Below are positions 17,205 to 24,584 of a stretch of DNA of 33,721 nt, piece after piece (positions within the stretch are counted from its first letter, which is position 1; the number at the start of each line of letters is the position of its first letter). The notes below the pieces were generated by a model. It saw only the letters and a program-made list of their open reading frames with translations, made no database searches and was not told the DNA's origin. Origin of the DNA: Gemmatimonadota bacterium (GTDB lineage: Bacteria > Gemmatimonadota > Gemmatimonadetes > Longimicrobiales > Gaopeijiaceae). The DNA is taken from the NCBI GenBank assembly GCA_007125845.1, contig SLCK01000066.1, positions 1 to 33,721 of the forward strand, written 5' to 3'. The translations under genes were made by a program, and so were the position numbers.

Positions 17205-18632
17205 TCAGAAGGGATGGCCGTCCGCATCCTGCGGCCCGGCAGCCGGCAGCCGACCCGGCTCACGTGCGAGCTCGTCGAAGCGGGTGTAGGCCTTGTGGAA
17301 GTACAGGGGGATCGTGCCCGTGGGACCGTTCCTCTGCTTTCCCACGATGAGCTCCGACTTCCCCTCGAGGGACGCTCCATCCGCATCGAGTCCGTCCGAA
17401 CTGTAGTACTCGGGCCGGTACAGGAACATGACGATATCGGCATCCTGCTCGATCGAGCCCGAATCCCGGAGGTCGGAAAGTTGTGGACGATGGTCTGTGC
17501 GCTGCTCCGGCCCGCGGGAGAGCTGGGAGAGGGCGACCACGGGCACTTCCAGCTCGCGGGCCAGGCTCTTGAGACCCCGGGAAATCTGGCTCACCTCCTG
17601 CTGACGACTCTCCTGCTTCCCCGAGCCCGCCATCAACTGGAGATAGTCGACCACCATGAGACCAAGCCCGGCGTCGGCCTTCAGCCGACGGGCCTTGGCG
17701 CGCATTTCGAGCACCGTTCCTCCGGGCGAATCGTCAATCCAGATGGGCGCAGTGTTGAGCTTCGCTCCGGCAGTTCCGATGCGCTGGTAGTCGGAGGGGG
17801 AGAGCCGACCGGTCCTGAGCTTCTGCGCATCCACGCGCGCCTCGGAACATAGGAGTCGCTGGACGAGCTGCTGCTTCGACATCTCCAGTGAGAAGAGCGC
17901 CACCGGAACCTGATGGTCAATCGCCGCGTTCTGCGCGACGTTGAGCACCCAGGAGGTCTTTCCCATCGCGGGACGGGCCGCGACGATGACCAGGTCACCG
18001 TTCTGGAATCCCGTCGTCATCCCATCCAACGTCCGGAATCCGGAAGGCACGCCCGTGAGTCCAGCCCCGCCCTCCTGGAGCTTTTCGATGTTTTCGAACG
18101 CTTCCCACAGGAGATCCTTGATCCATACGAACCCGGCTCGATCCTGACTCTCGGCGACCTGGAAGACTCTCTGCTCCGCCTCGTCCACCAGCTCATCGAC
18201 GGTCCGCGCGCCGGGGTCGTACACGTCCTGGATGATCCGGGTCGAAGCGTCCACGAGCCGCCGCAGCAAGGCCTTGTCCCGGACGATTCTCGCATGGTAC
18301 TGGATGTTGGCCGCGGTGGGGACCGCATCGAGCAACTCTGCCAGGTACTCCATCCCCCCGACGCGACCCAACTCCCCAGTTCCGGCGAGGTGGTCCCCGA
18401 CCGTGACCACGTCGATGGCCACCCGTCGTTCGTGGAGGTGACGCATCGCGCGGAAGAGAATTCGATGGGCCTCCTGGAAGAACATCGCCTCGGACAGCAG
18501 ATCCTCGATGCGGACCATCGAGTCCACGTCGATGAGCAAGCCTCCCAGCACGGACACCTCCGCCTCCATCGAGAAGGGAGGGTCCCGATCGTATCGGGCC
18601 GGCGATCTCTGTTCGGTTTCCGACAGGGTCAC
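17205..18632 (-). CDS. dnaB: Replicative DNA helicase DnaB
   Basis: Hexameric 5'-3' helicase of the replication fork. The 475-aa protein starts at a GTG that overlaps the udg stop as GTGA (18629-18632). The N-terminal DnaB domain (about 20-125) has the usual EAEVSVLGGLLID, and a linker (125-190) joins it to the RecA-like motor. Walker A is ARPAMGKTS at 219-227. Walker B is LMVVDYLQLM with Asp329. SLEMSKQQLVQR and LSDLRDSGSIEQDAD are further family motifs. No intein is present. Confidence 0.97.
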   Translation of the reverse strand: MTLSETEQRSPARYDRDPPFSMEAEVSVLGGLLIDVDSMVRIEDLLSEAMFFQEAHRILFRAMRHLHERRVAIDVVTVGDHLAGTGELGRVGGMEYLAELLDAVPTAANIQYHARIVRDKALLRRLVDASTRIIQDVYDPGARTVDELVDEAEQRVFQVAESQDRAGFVWIKDLLWEAFENIEKLQEGGAGLTGVPSGFRTLDGMTTGFQNGDLVIVAARPAMGKTSWVLNVAQNAAIDHQVPVALFSLEMSKQQLVQRLLCSEARVDAQKLRTGRLSPSDYQRIGTAGAKLNTAPIWIDDSPGGTVLEMRAKARRLKADAGLGLMVVDYLQLMAGSGKQESRQQEVSQISRGLKSLARELEVPVVALSQLSRGPEQRTDHRPQLSDLRDSGSIEQDADIVMFLYRPEYYSSDGLDADGASLEGKSELIVGKQRNGPTGTIPLYFHKAYTRFDELAREPGRLPAAGPQDADGHPF

Positions 18633-19408
18633 GACTGATCCAGGACCTTTCGGAGGAGTTGGAAGTCCTCCCAGGTGGCACGGGTCCATCCCGAATTGCG
18701 AAGCAGGGCCGCAGGGTGGTACGTCACGACGAGCGGTGTCCCTTCGTAGCTGTAGACCTCGCCCCTCAATTTACCCAGCGGCCGGTCGGACCCGGAGAGG
18801 AGCTTCCCGGCGAAGGTGCCAACCGCCAAGATGACCTCCGGGCTCACCAGCTCAATCTGACTCCGGAGGAAGGGGGCGCAAGCCTCGATTTCGTCGGGGC
18901 GCGGGTTGCGGTTTCCCGGAGGTCGGCACTTGATGACGTTGCAGATGTAGACCGAGCTCCGGCGCGAGAGGTCCACCGACGCGAGCAGGAGGTCCAGGAG
19001 CTTTCCGGCTGCCCCGACGAAAGGAAGCCCCGTCCGGTCCTCGTTGGCTCCGGGGGCCTCCCCCACGACCATCACACGCGCGTCCGGAATCCCATCCGAG
19101 AAGACCACCTGGGTGCGACCCTCGGCAAGGCGACAACGGGTGCATGTGAGCGCGATCTCCTTGAGCCCCCCGTAGTCGTCCGGGAGCCTGTTCCCATCCA
19201 GGTCGGGGCGCGATTCGACGGCGGTTCGCGGGCCCGGGGGCTCGCCGGGAGCTCCCGGCCGACCCGCACCCCGATCGGACCCGGCGGCGACCAGGCCCGC
19301 CGCCTCCGCCGAGGTGAGGGACTCGAAGATCCACTCCCCGGCCTCGAGCTCGCGGCACTGGCGGACGAATCGTGCGAGTGCCTCCGGTTCGAGGGGGAAC
19401 GGTCTCAT
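18629..19408 (-). CDS. Uracil-DNA glycosylase, family 4 (Fe-S)
   Basis: Removes uracil from DNA; this family is often annotated as phage SPO1 DNA polymerase-related. The 259-aa protein has a poorly conserved, Gly/Pro-rich N-terminal extension (about 1-78) before the core. Four cysteines for the 4Fe-4S cluster are visible: Cys89 and Cys92 (CTRC), Cys161 and Cys177. Motif GEAPGANED (117-125) activates water or positions uracil. CRPPGNRNP and HPAALLR (231-237) complete the active site. It overlaps coaBC upstream (ATGA, 19405-19408) and dnaB downstream (GTGA). Confidence 0.94.
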   Translation of the reverse strand: MRPFPLEPEALARFVRQCRELEAGEWIFESLTSAEAAGLVAAGSDRGAGRPGAPGEPPGPRTAVESRPDLDGNRLPDDYGGLKEIALTCTRCRLAEGRTQVVFSDGIPDARVMVVGEAPGANEDRTGLPFVGAAGKLLDLLLASVDLSRRSSVYICNVIKCRPPGNRNPRPDEIEACAPFLRSQIELVSPEVILAVGTFAGKLLSGSDRPLGKLRGEVYSYEGTPLVVTYHPAALLRNSGWTRATWEDFQLLRKVLDQS

Positions 19409-20664
19409 GAGCCAGATCGCACGTCGACCTGGGATAGCCTGGACGCCGCCCGATCCAGGATCGCCCCCGCGACGATGTCCTTTCTCAGGAGAGGCAGCCG
19501 TTCCTCCTCACCCTGCCGGTCAAGGATAAGGACGCGATTGGTCTCCACCTCGAAGCCCGCACCTTCTTCTCCGGGGTCGTTCGCCACGATGAAGTCGAAG
19601 TCCTTGTCACGAAGCTTTTCGAGAGCCCGTTCCCTGAGCTTCTCGGTCTCGAGCGCAAAGCCGACTACGACGGCGCCATCGCGCTTCAGCCCCACGGTCT
19701 CGAGGGCGATGTCGGGGTTCTCGATCAACTCGATTGGCCCGGGGCCACTGACCCCGGGGCCCTTCTTCGTCTTCTGTGAACGAACCTCCCTGGGGCGGAA
19801 GTCCGAGACTGCGGCGGCGAAAATCGTGACGTCCGCCTCCGGAATGTGCGCTTCCACTTCCCTGAACATCTCCCGGGCCGTGCGAATCCGCACCGTCCGC
19901 ACGCCGACGGGATCGGGAAGCTCGGACGGACCCGCAACCAGGACGACGTCTCCACCCCGCAACCATGCCTCCCGGGCCAGTGCAAAGCCCATCCGACCGG
20001 AAGACCGGTTTCCGAGGTAACGCACCGGATCCAGCGGTTCCCAGGTCGGTCCGGCGGTCACCAGGATCCGCCGGCCTTCCAGGCGCGAATCGGCTCCGAG
20101 AATCCGTCCGGCGTGATCCACGAGGGCCTCCGGCTCCAACATCCTGCCGGGCCCGGCACCCTCGCCTGCGGCGAGAGGACCCACGCCCGGTCCCGCAAGG
20201 CGGTAGCCCAGCACGTCCCTGCAGTGCTCGAGGTTTCGCTGAGACTGGGTATGCCCGTACATCCGATCATTCATCGCCGGAGCGAGAAGCACCGGGGCAC
20301 GGGTGACCAGCAGGGTGGTCCCAAGGAGGTCGTCGGATCGTCCCTGCGCAGCCCGAGCGACGAAGTCCGCGGTCGCGGGCGCGACCAGAATCAGGTCGGC
20401 CTCCTGGCCAAGCCCGATGTGCAGAGCCCGTCCTTCTCCCGCAAGGAGCTCGGTGTGCGCCTCGCGTCCAGTGACTCCTTCGAAGGAGAGCGGGGCGACG
20501 AAGGCGCGGACGGACTCCGTCAACACCGTATCCACCCGCGCCCCCAGGCGGGTCAGGTCCCGGGCCACCTGAACGGCCTTGTACGCCGCAATTCCACCGG
20601 TCACCCCGAGCACCACCCGGCGGCCTTCCCACGGTGGCCGGGGGGTCAGGGGGCGATCCGCCAC
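19405..20664 (-). CDS. coaBC: Bifunctional phosphopantothenoylcysteine decarboxylase / phosphopantothenate-cysteine ligase
   Basis: Two consecutive steps of coenzyme A synthesis. The 419-aa protein has an FMN-binding CoaC domain (about 15-190) with TGGIAAYKA, His82 in ALHIGLG and the PAMN motif (APAMNDRMY). The CoaB domain (about 195-419) has TAGPTWEPLDPVR, NRSSGRMG, FAAAVSDFRP and FIVANDP. In the flap of the CoaC domain the expected ACG-type catalytic Cys (E. coli Cys158) reads LAAGEGAGPGRM, with Ala in place of Cys. The start is a GTG with GGAG upstream, 4 bases after rpoZ. Confidence 0.94.
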   Translation of the reverse strand: MADRPLTPRPPWEGRRVVLGVTGGIAAYKAVQVARDLTRLGARVDTVLTESVRAFVAPLSFEGVTGREAHTELLAGEGRALHIGLGQEADLILVAPATADFVARAAQGRSDDLLGTTLLVTRAPVLLAPAMNDRMYGHTQSQRNLEHCRDVLGYRLAGPGVGPLAAGEGAGPGRMLEPEALVDHAGRILGADSRLEGRRILVTAGPTWEPLDPVRYLGNRSSGRMGFALAREAWLRGGDVVLVAGPSELPDPVGVRTVRIRTAREMFREVEAHIPEADVTIFAAAVSDFRPREVRSQKTKKGPGVSGPGPIELIENPDIALETVGLKRDGAVVVGFALETEKLRERALEKLRDKDFDFIVANDPGEEGAGFEVETNRVLILDRQGEEERLPLLRKDIVAGAILDRAASRLSQVDVRSGS

Positions 20665-20668
20665 GGCC

Positions 20669-20884
20669 CTACTCTCCGACCCGGCGGCGCCCCACGAGCC
20701 TGAACTCGATCTGCCCGGAAATCAATGCGTCGAGGGAACGCGTGGTGAGCTTCTCCTCCTCCCCGATCGGCTTCAGGTCTCTGGGAAGGGAGTTGAGCTC
20801 CCTTGCGTACTTCGAGGCGACCAGCACGCCCAGATACTTGCTTCCCGTGCTCTCTGCCACGTCATGCGGGGTGAATACTCGCAC
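20669..20884 (-). CDS. rpoZ: RNA polymerase omega subunit
   Basis: Small assembly subunit of RNA polymerase. The 71-aa protein begins with GTG and reads RVFTPHDVAESTGSKYLGVL near the N-terminus, then ASKYAREL and KLTTRSLDALISGQIEF, matching the omega fold. GGAG lies about 8 bases before the GTG. The frame is open for 22 codons upstream but has no other usual start. It lies between gmk and coaBC, the common gmk-rpoZ-coaBC order; the gap to gmk holds two hairpins. Confidence 0.93.
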   Translation of the reverse strand: MRVFTPHDVAESTGSKYLGVLVASKYARELNSLPRDLKPIGEEEKLTTRSLDALISGQIEFRLVGRRRVGE

Positions 20885-20906
20885 CAGCCTCGCTCCTCGC
20901 TTCTGG

Positions 20907-20934
20907 GCACCGGCGAAGATCTCTTCACCGGTGC
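20907..20934 (-). repeat. Strong hairpin upstream of rpoZ
   Basis: GCACCGG (20907-20913) pairs with CCGGTGC (20928-20934). After one C/A mismatch GAAG pairs with CTTC around an ATCT loop. The hairpin ends 22 bases before the rpoZ GTG and has no T-tract, so a regulatory or RNA-processing role is more likely than termination. Confidence 0.5.
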
Positions 20935-20952
20935 GATGGTCGATGTCCTATC

Positions 20953-20969
20953 GAACGGCGACGCCGTTC
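20953..20969 (-). repeat. Near-perfect palindrome at the gmk stop
   Basis: GAACGGCG and CGCCGTTC, 8-bp arms around a single central base, overlap the first two bases of the gmk stop codon (20968-20970). In RNA a 6-bp stem with a 5-base loop could form. Together with the next hairpin it fills most of the gmk-rpoZ gap. Confidence 0.5.
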
Positions 20970-21645
20970 ATCCTCCGGCGGTCCTGTGGACCCGGTCGCG
21001 AGCGACGACGCGGTCGATCTCAGACCGAATCCGGTCCACTTCTCCGGGAAAGTCCAACGCTCGCCCCGGTTTGTGACTCTCCGCTTCTACGATTGTACGG
21101 ACCCGGGCGATCGCCCGCTCGAGATCGTCGTTCACCACGATATAATCGAATTGCACCGCGTCCTCCAACTCCCCCCTCGCGGCGAGCAAGCGCCGCCGCA
21201 CCTCATCCAGGTCCTCGGTTCCGCGCTGCGTCAGGCGAGCCCAGAGGTGCTCGGCGGAAGGAGGAAAGACGAAGATGAGAACGGCCTCGGGCACTCGCTC
21301 CTTGATCTGGCGCGCGCCCTGCACATCGATGTCCAGGATCGCGTACTCACCGCGTTCCCCCGCACGTTCCAGATTGACCCGAGGAGTGCCGTAGAGGTTT
21401 CCGTGAACCTCCGCCCACTCCACGAGGGCTCCCTCGGCCATCATACCCTCGAAGGTCTCACGCGACACGAAGTCGTAATCCACGCCGTCGCGTTCACCCT
21501 CTCTGGCCCTCCGCGTCGTGGCGGACACGGAGAAGACGAAATTGTGGAAGCGCTCCACCAGCGCATGGGCGATCGTCGTCTTGCCGGTGCCGCTGGGCGC
21601 TGCGAGAACAAGGGGCGAGGGGCGAAACGGAAGGCCGGTGATCAT
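20968..21645 (-). CDS. gmk: Guanylate kinase
   Basis: Phosphorylates GMP to GDP with ATP. The 225-aa protein has the P-loop APSGTGKTT (16-24), with Ala in place of the usual Gly at the first position. FSVSATTR and GVDYDFVSRETFEGMM form the GMP-binding region. YGTPR and LDIDVQGARQIK follow. The C-terminal tail (about 200-225) is a little longer than in E. coli. The start overlaps the yicC stop as ATGA (21642-21645). Confidence 0.96.
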   Translation of the reverse strand: MITGLPFRPSPLVLAAPSGTGKTTIAHALVERFHNFVFSVSATTRRAREGERDGVDYDFVSRETFEGMMAEGALVEWAEVHGNLYGTPRVNLERAGERGEYAILDIDVQGARQIKERVPEAVLIFVFPPSAEHLWARLTQRGTEDLDEVRRRLLAARGELEDAVQFDYIVVNDDLERAIARVRTIVEAESHKPGRALDFPGEVDRIRSEIDRVVARDRVHRTAGG

Positions 21646-22550
21646 TCCACGTTCTCCACCTGTTCCCGCACTCGTTCCACCTCTTCCTTGAGCTCGAGAA
21701 CCCTGGCCGAGATCACGGCATCGTTGGCTTTGGATCCGATCGTGTTGATCTCTCTCAGAACTTCTTGTGCGATGAACCCGAGTCGCTTGCCCACCCCGGT
21801 CTCCGATCCCTTCCCCAGCGTTTCACGAAACATGTCGAGGTGCGCCCTGAGACGAACCAGCTCTTCGTGAATGTCCCATCGTTCTGCGAGGTGCGCCACC
21901 TCACGAGCGATGCGCTCTCGATCGACCGGTATCGAGTCATCGAGGAGCTCCCGGATCGCCTCGCGCAGGCGATCTCTTTCCTCGACGAGCCGTTGGGGCG
22001 CCCGGGCGTCGATCGCAAGGACGATCCGCTCCATCTCGTTGACCCGTTCCGAGAGGTCGTCCGCCAGCCGCATTCCCTCCGTCTCCCGCGATTCGAGCAC
22101 CTGGTCAACGGCGTCCCGAAGCACCTCCTCGAGCACGACCTCCTCGGGACCGGGACTCGGCTCTTCCGCCTCGGTCTCCCGAAACAGGTTGGGCAACCAT
22201 GCGAGGGTACCCATATCGATCCTGCCCTCCAGATCCAGCTCCTCGCGAAGCGTGCGGAGGGCGTTCACATACCCCCGGGCCCTCTCCAGATCGACGGAGA
22301 TGGTGACCGGGGGCCTCGCCGCCGCGTCCATTGCCAAGCCGAACGTGACTCTCACGTGACCGCGCGCGAAACTTTCCTTCAAGGCCCGCTCCAGCCCGGT
22401 CTGGAAACGCTCCAGCCCCGTAGGCACCCGCATCTGGACGTTGAGGTGCCGGTGATTCACCGTGCGCACCTCGACCCGGAGCCGGCCGGACGGGATCTCC
22501 CGCTCGGCCTCTCCGTATCCGGTCATGCTCCGAATCGGGACGATGGTCAT
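21642..22550 (-). CDS. yicC: YicC-family endoribonuclease-like protein
   Basis: The 302-aa protein starts MTIVPIRSMTGYGEAE, the conserved YicC N-terminus. VRTVNHRHLNVQMRVP follows, and the C-terminal domain (about 215-302) has EVAHLAERWDIHEELVRLRAHL and GFIAQEVLREINTIGSKAND. E. coli YicC is reported to be an endoribonuclease acting on RNA turnover; that activity is transferred here by family only. The yicC-gmk-rpoZ order is widely conserved. Confidence 0.93.
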   Translation of the reverse strand: MTIVPIRSMTGYGEAEREIPSGRLRVEVRTVNHRHLNVQMRVPTGLERFQTGLERALKESFARGHVRVTFGLAMDAAARPPVTISVDLERARGYVNALRTLREELDLEGRIDMGTLAWLPNLFRETEAEEPSPGPEEVVLEEVLRDAVDQVLESRETEGMRLADDLSERVNEMERIVLAIDARAPQRLVEERDRLREAIRELLDDSIPVDRERIAREVAHLAERWDIHEELVRLRAHLDMFRETLGKGSETGVGKRLGFIAQEVLREINTIGSKANDAVISARVLELKEEVERVREQVENVE

Positions 22551-22580
22551 AGAGTCACTAAGGATAGCAGAGTACGGGGA

Positions 22581-24584
22581 CTAGTTCCACAAGGTCCAGC
22601 GCACCCCGTACATGGCTCGGGTGTGCGGAAGCAGGCGCCCCGGGAAGTCCTGGTTCGTGTCCCGCAACGTGAAGTTGTCCCAGAGGAGAAAGACCCTCAC
22701 GGACACGACTCGGATCTGCAGTCGGCCGAACCAATTCTGAAGCGAAGGGACTTGCACGAGAGTGCCTGCCGCCGCCGTGTCCTCGAACGGGAGTCGCATC
22801 CGTTCGCGGCCTCGCACTCCCACATCGAACCAGACCTCCAGGTTTTCGGTATCGAAGAAGATGTCATGGTATCTGAGTCGGGCCTCGTAGCTCTCCGAAG
22901 GGTGGTAGCGCCAATCGTCGCTTCGCTCCCACAGCTGAACCATGCCTTCGACCCCAAGGCCCGGAAGCAAGAGGTCGAAGGGGATCCGGCCGGAAAGCTC
23001 CAGCCCCGCCCGCTCCCCTCCATCGCTGACGATCCCCTCCCGATCCACGTCGATGCCCAGCGGATGGAGGGAGTCCGCACTCACGGACAGCCGGGCCGCC
23101 GCCGCGAAGAGTCGGCCTCGCTCGAACTCGAGTCCTATCCTCGTTCCCCTCCGCTCCGTGAAGGAGGGGGAAGCGCCCCTTCCTTCCCCATCCATGCCGG
23201 GCAGGACGCGAAAGGGCACGCCCCGACGTCCGTCGTCGAGCTCGCCGTAGACGGAGAACCCGAACCTTGGTTCCGTCCAGGCGCGGGTGTGCAGAGCCAA
23301 GGCTCCCTCGTCTTCCCACCCCTCCCGTTCAATGGTGGCCGACACCCCTCCGATGCCCGGTACGTTCGCTCCACCCTGCAGCGCCTGTTTCCAGGCCGGC
23401 CAGCCCTCGCCCCAACTCCGGCGAAGCTCGCCTTCCGCCCAGATCGCCCCGCCTTCATAGGCCACCCTTAGCCCGGCCTGGCTCCTGGGATCCAGATTCA
23501 CCTGCGCACCCGGGTCCACCTCGCCGTCTTCCAGCCCCAGGGACGATCTGTGGACGTAACCTCCGGCGATCAGCCCGGGCGCCAGCTCATACCGGGCACG
23601 CAGCCCCCAGTCCGTCCGGGCCACATCCCTCGGCAGCCAGACCTCCGTCGGGCGCCGGGAGGTCATGCGCCGGAAGTCGAACGCCATCCCGCCACGCTCC
23701 CCCTGGAAGAGCGAATAGCGGAGCTGACCTCCAAAGGACGCGCCCGGCTCGATCCGTCCGGTCCCCTGGGTGTCGACCCGGTCCAGGGCGACGACGATGG
23801 TTCCTCCGAGCGCCGACGGGTGCGCGAAGGTGCCACGGAAGAGGTTGGTATTCAGGTCCCCGGTTCCCACCTCGAGCAGGGAATAGGGGCGGGGATCCGC
23901 AATCTGCAGGGGCGTCAGCTCAATCCGGAGCTCGGAGGGCCGCCTCTCGACCCGGACTCGGTCGAGACCCGCGAGGCCGATCCGCGAGAGGTCCACGACC
24001 CCTCCGTCCAGGGGAGGCAGCTCCACTCCGTCCAGAAACACGCGAATTCGACCGGGATCCAGTCCGGCCGAGGTGACGGCTGTAGGTTGACCATAGTCCC
24101 CTCCCCGAAGCGACAGCACCCCCGGAAGCTGCTCGACGAGCTCCACGAGGGTGATCGCTCGGGTGCCCAGAAGCCCTTCGCGGTCCCACTCCCATACGCC
24201 GGTGCCCCACCGATCCGGGACGTGCGTGGGCACCTGCGGGAGATTTCGGATCTCCGTCATCTCATCCGCCGCAAGGAGCGCCTCCGCCGCCCGGTCCGAC
24301 TGGAGCTCCTCGGGGAGGAGAGTGTCGGGCAGGATCAAACCCGGCGGAATCTCCTCGATGAGCTCGGGCGAAGGAAGGGTGTCTGCGGCCGGGATCGTGT
24401 CCGGCCCCGGAGTCGGCACCGGCGTCCCGGGCTGCGTTGGAGGAGGGGGATCCCCGGAGGGAACGTCCTGGAGCGCCCAGGGACCGGATGAGGCGCTCGC
24501 GGCCACGGACGCCGAAGCCGGATTGATCCCGCCACATGAGAGCAGGACGACGAGGGTGAGCAGCCGTCCGCCCTGCGGAGTCAC
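22581..24584 (-). CDS. Outer-membrane protein with TonB-receptor plug-like domain
   Basis: The 667-aa protein is counted from a GTG overlapping the pepA stop as GTGA (24581-24584). Residues 5-30 look like a signal sequence (LLTLVVLLSCGG, then PASASVA). A Pro-rich spacer (46-75) follows. Residues about 138-225 resemble a TonB-dependent receptor plug: TLVELVEQLPGVLSLRGGDYG, RIRVFLDGVELP and LDRVRVERRP. The rest (about 235-667) alternates like a beta barrel, with aromatic-ending strands, and closes with MYGVRWTLWN. It is shorter than typical 22-strand receptors (700-900 aa), and no clear TonB box is visible. The substrate is unknown. An ATG 7 codons upstream is possible. The longer frame beyond is antisense to pepA. 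Confidence 0.72.
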   Translation of the reverse strand: MTPQGGRLLTLVVLLSCGGINPASASVAASASSGPWALQDVPSGDPPPPTQPGTPVPTPGPDTIPAADTLPSPELIEEIPPGLILPDTLLPEELQSDRAAEALLAADEMTEIRNLPQVPTHVPDRWGTGVWEWDREGLLGTRAITLVELVEQLPGVLSLRGGDYGQPTAVTSAGLDPGRIRVFLDGVELPPLDGGVVDLSRIGLAGLDRVRVERRPSELRIELTPLQIADPRPYSLLEVGTGDLNTNLFRGTFAHPSALGGTIVVALDRVDTQGTGRIEPGASFGGQLRYSLFQGERGGMAFDFRRMTSRRPTEVWLPRDVARTDWGLRARYELAPGLIAGGYVHRSSLGLEDGEVDPGAQVNLDPRSQAGLRVAYEGGAIWAEGELRRSWGEGWPAWKQALQGGANVPGIGGVSATIEREGWEDEGALALHTRAWTEPRFGFSVYGELDDGRRGVPFRVLPGMDGEGRGASPSFTERRGTRIGLEFERGRLFAAAARLSVSADSLHPLGIDVDREGIVSDGGERAGLELSGRIPFDLLLPGLGVEGMVQLWERSDDWRYHPSESYEARLRYHDIFFDTENLEVWFDVGVRGRERMRLPFEDTAAAGTLVQVPSLQNWFGRLQIRVVSVRVFLLWDNFTLRDTNQDFPGRLLPHTRAMYGVRWTLWN

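Noticed and set aside
20885-20950. Upstream in-frame extension of rpoZ reading DIDHRTGEEIFAGAQKRGAR
   Set aside because: It looks protein-like, but it has no ATG, GTG or TTG before the chosen GTG and is preceded by a TAG. Omega proteins start where chosen.
21765-23471. Plus-strand open frame of 568 codons opposite yicC and the barrel gene
   Set aside because: It mirrors conserved minus-strand genes and has no domain-like sequence; the codon pattern follows the real gene.
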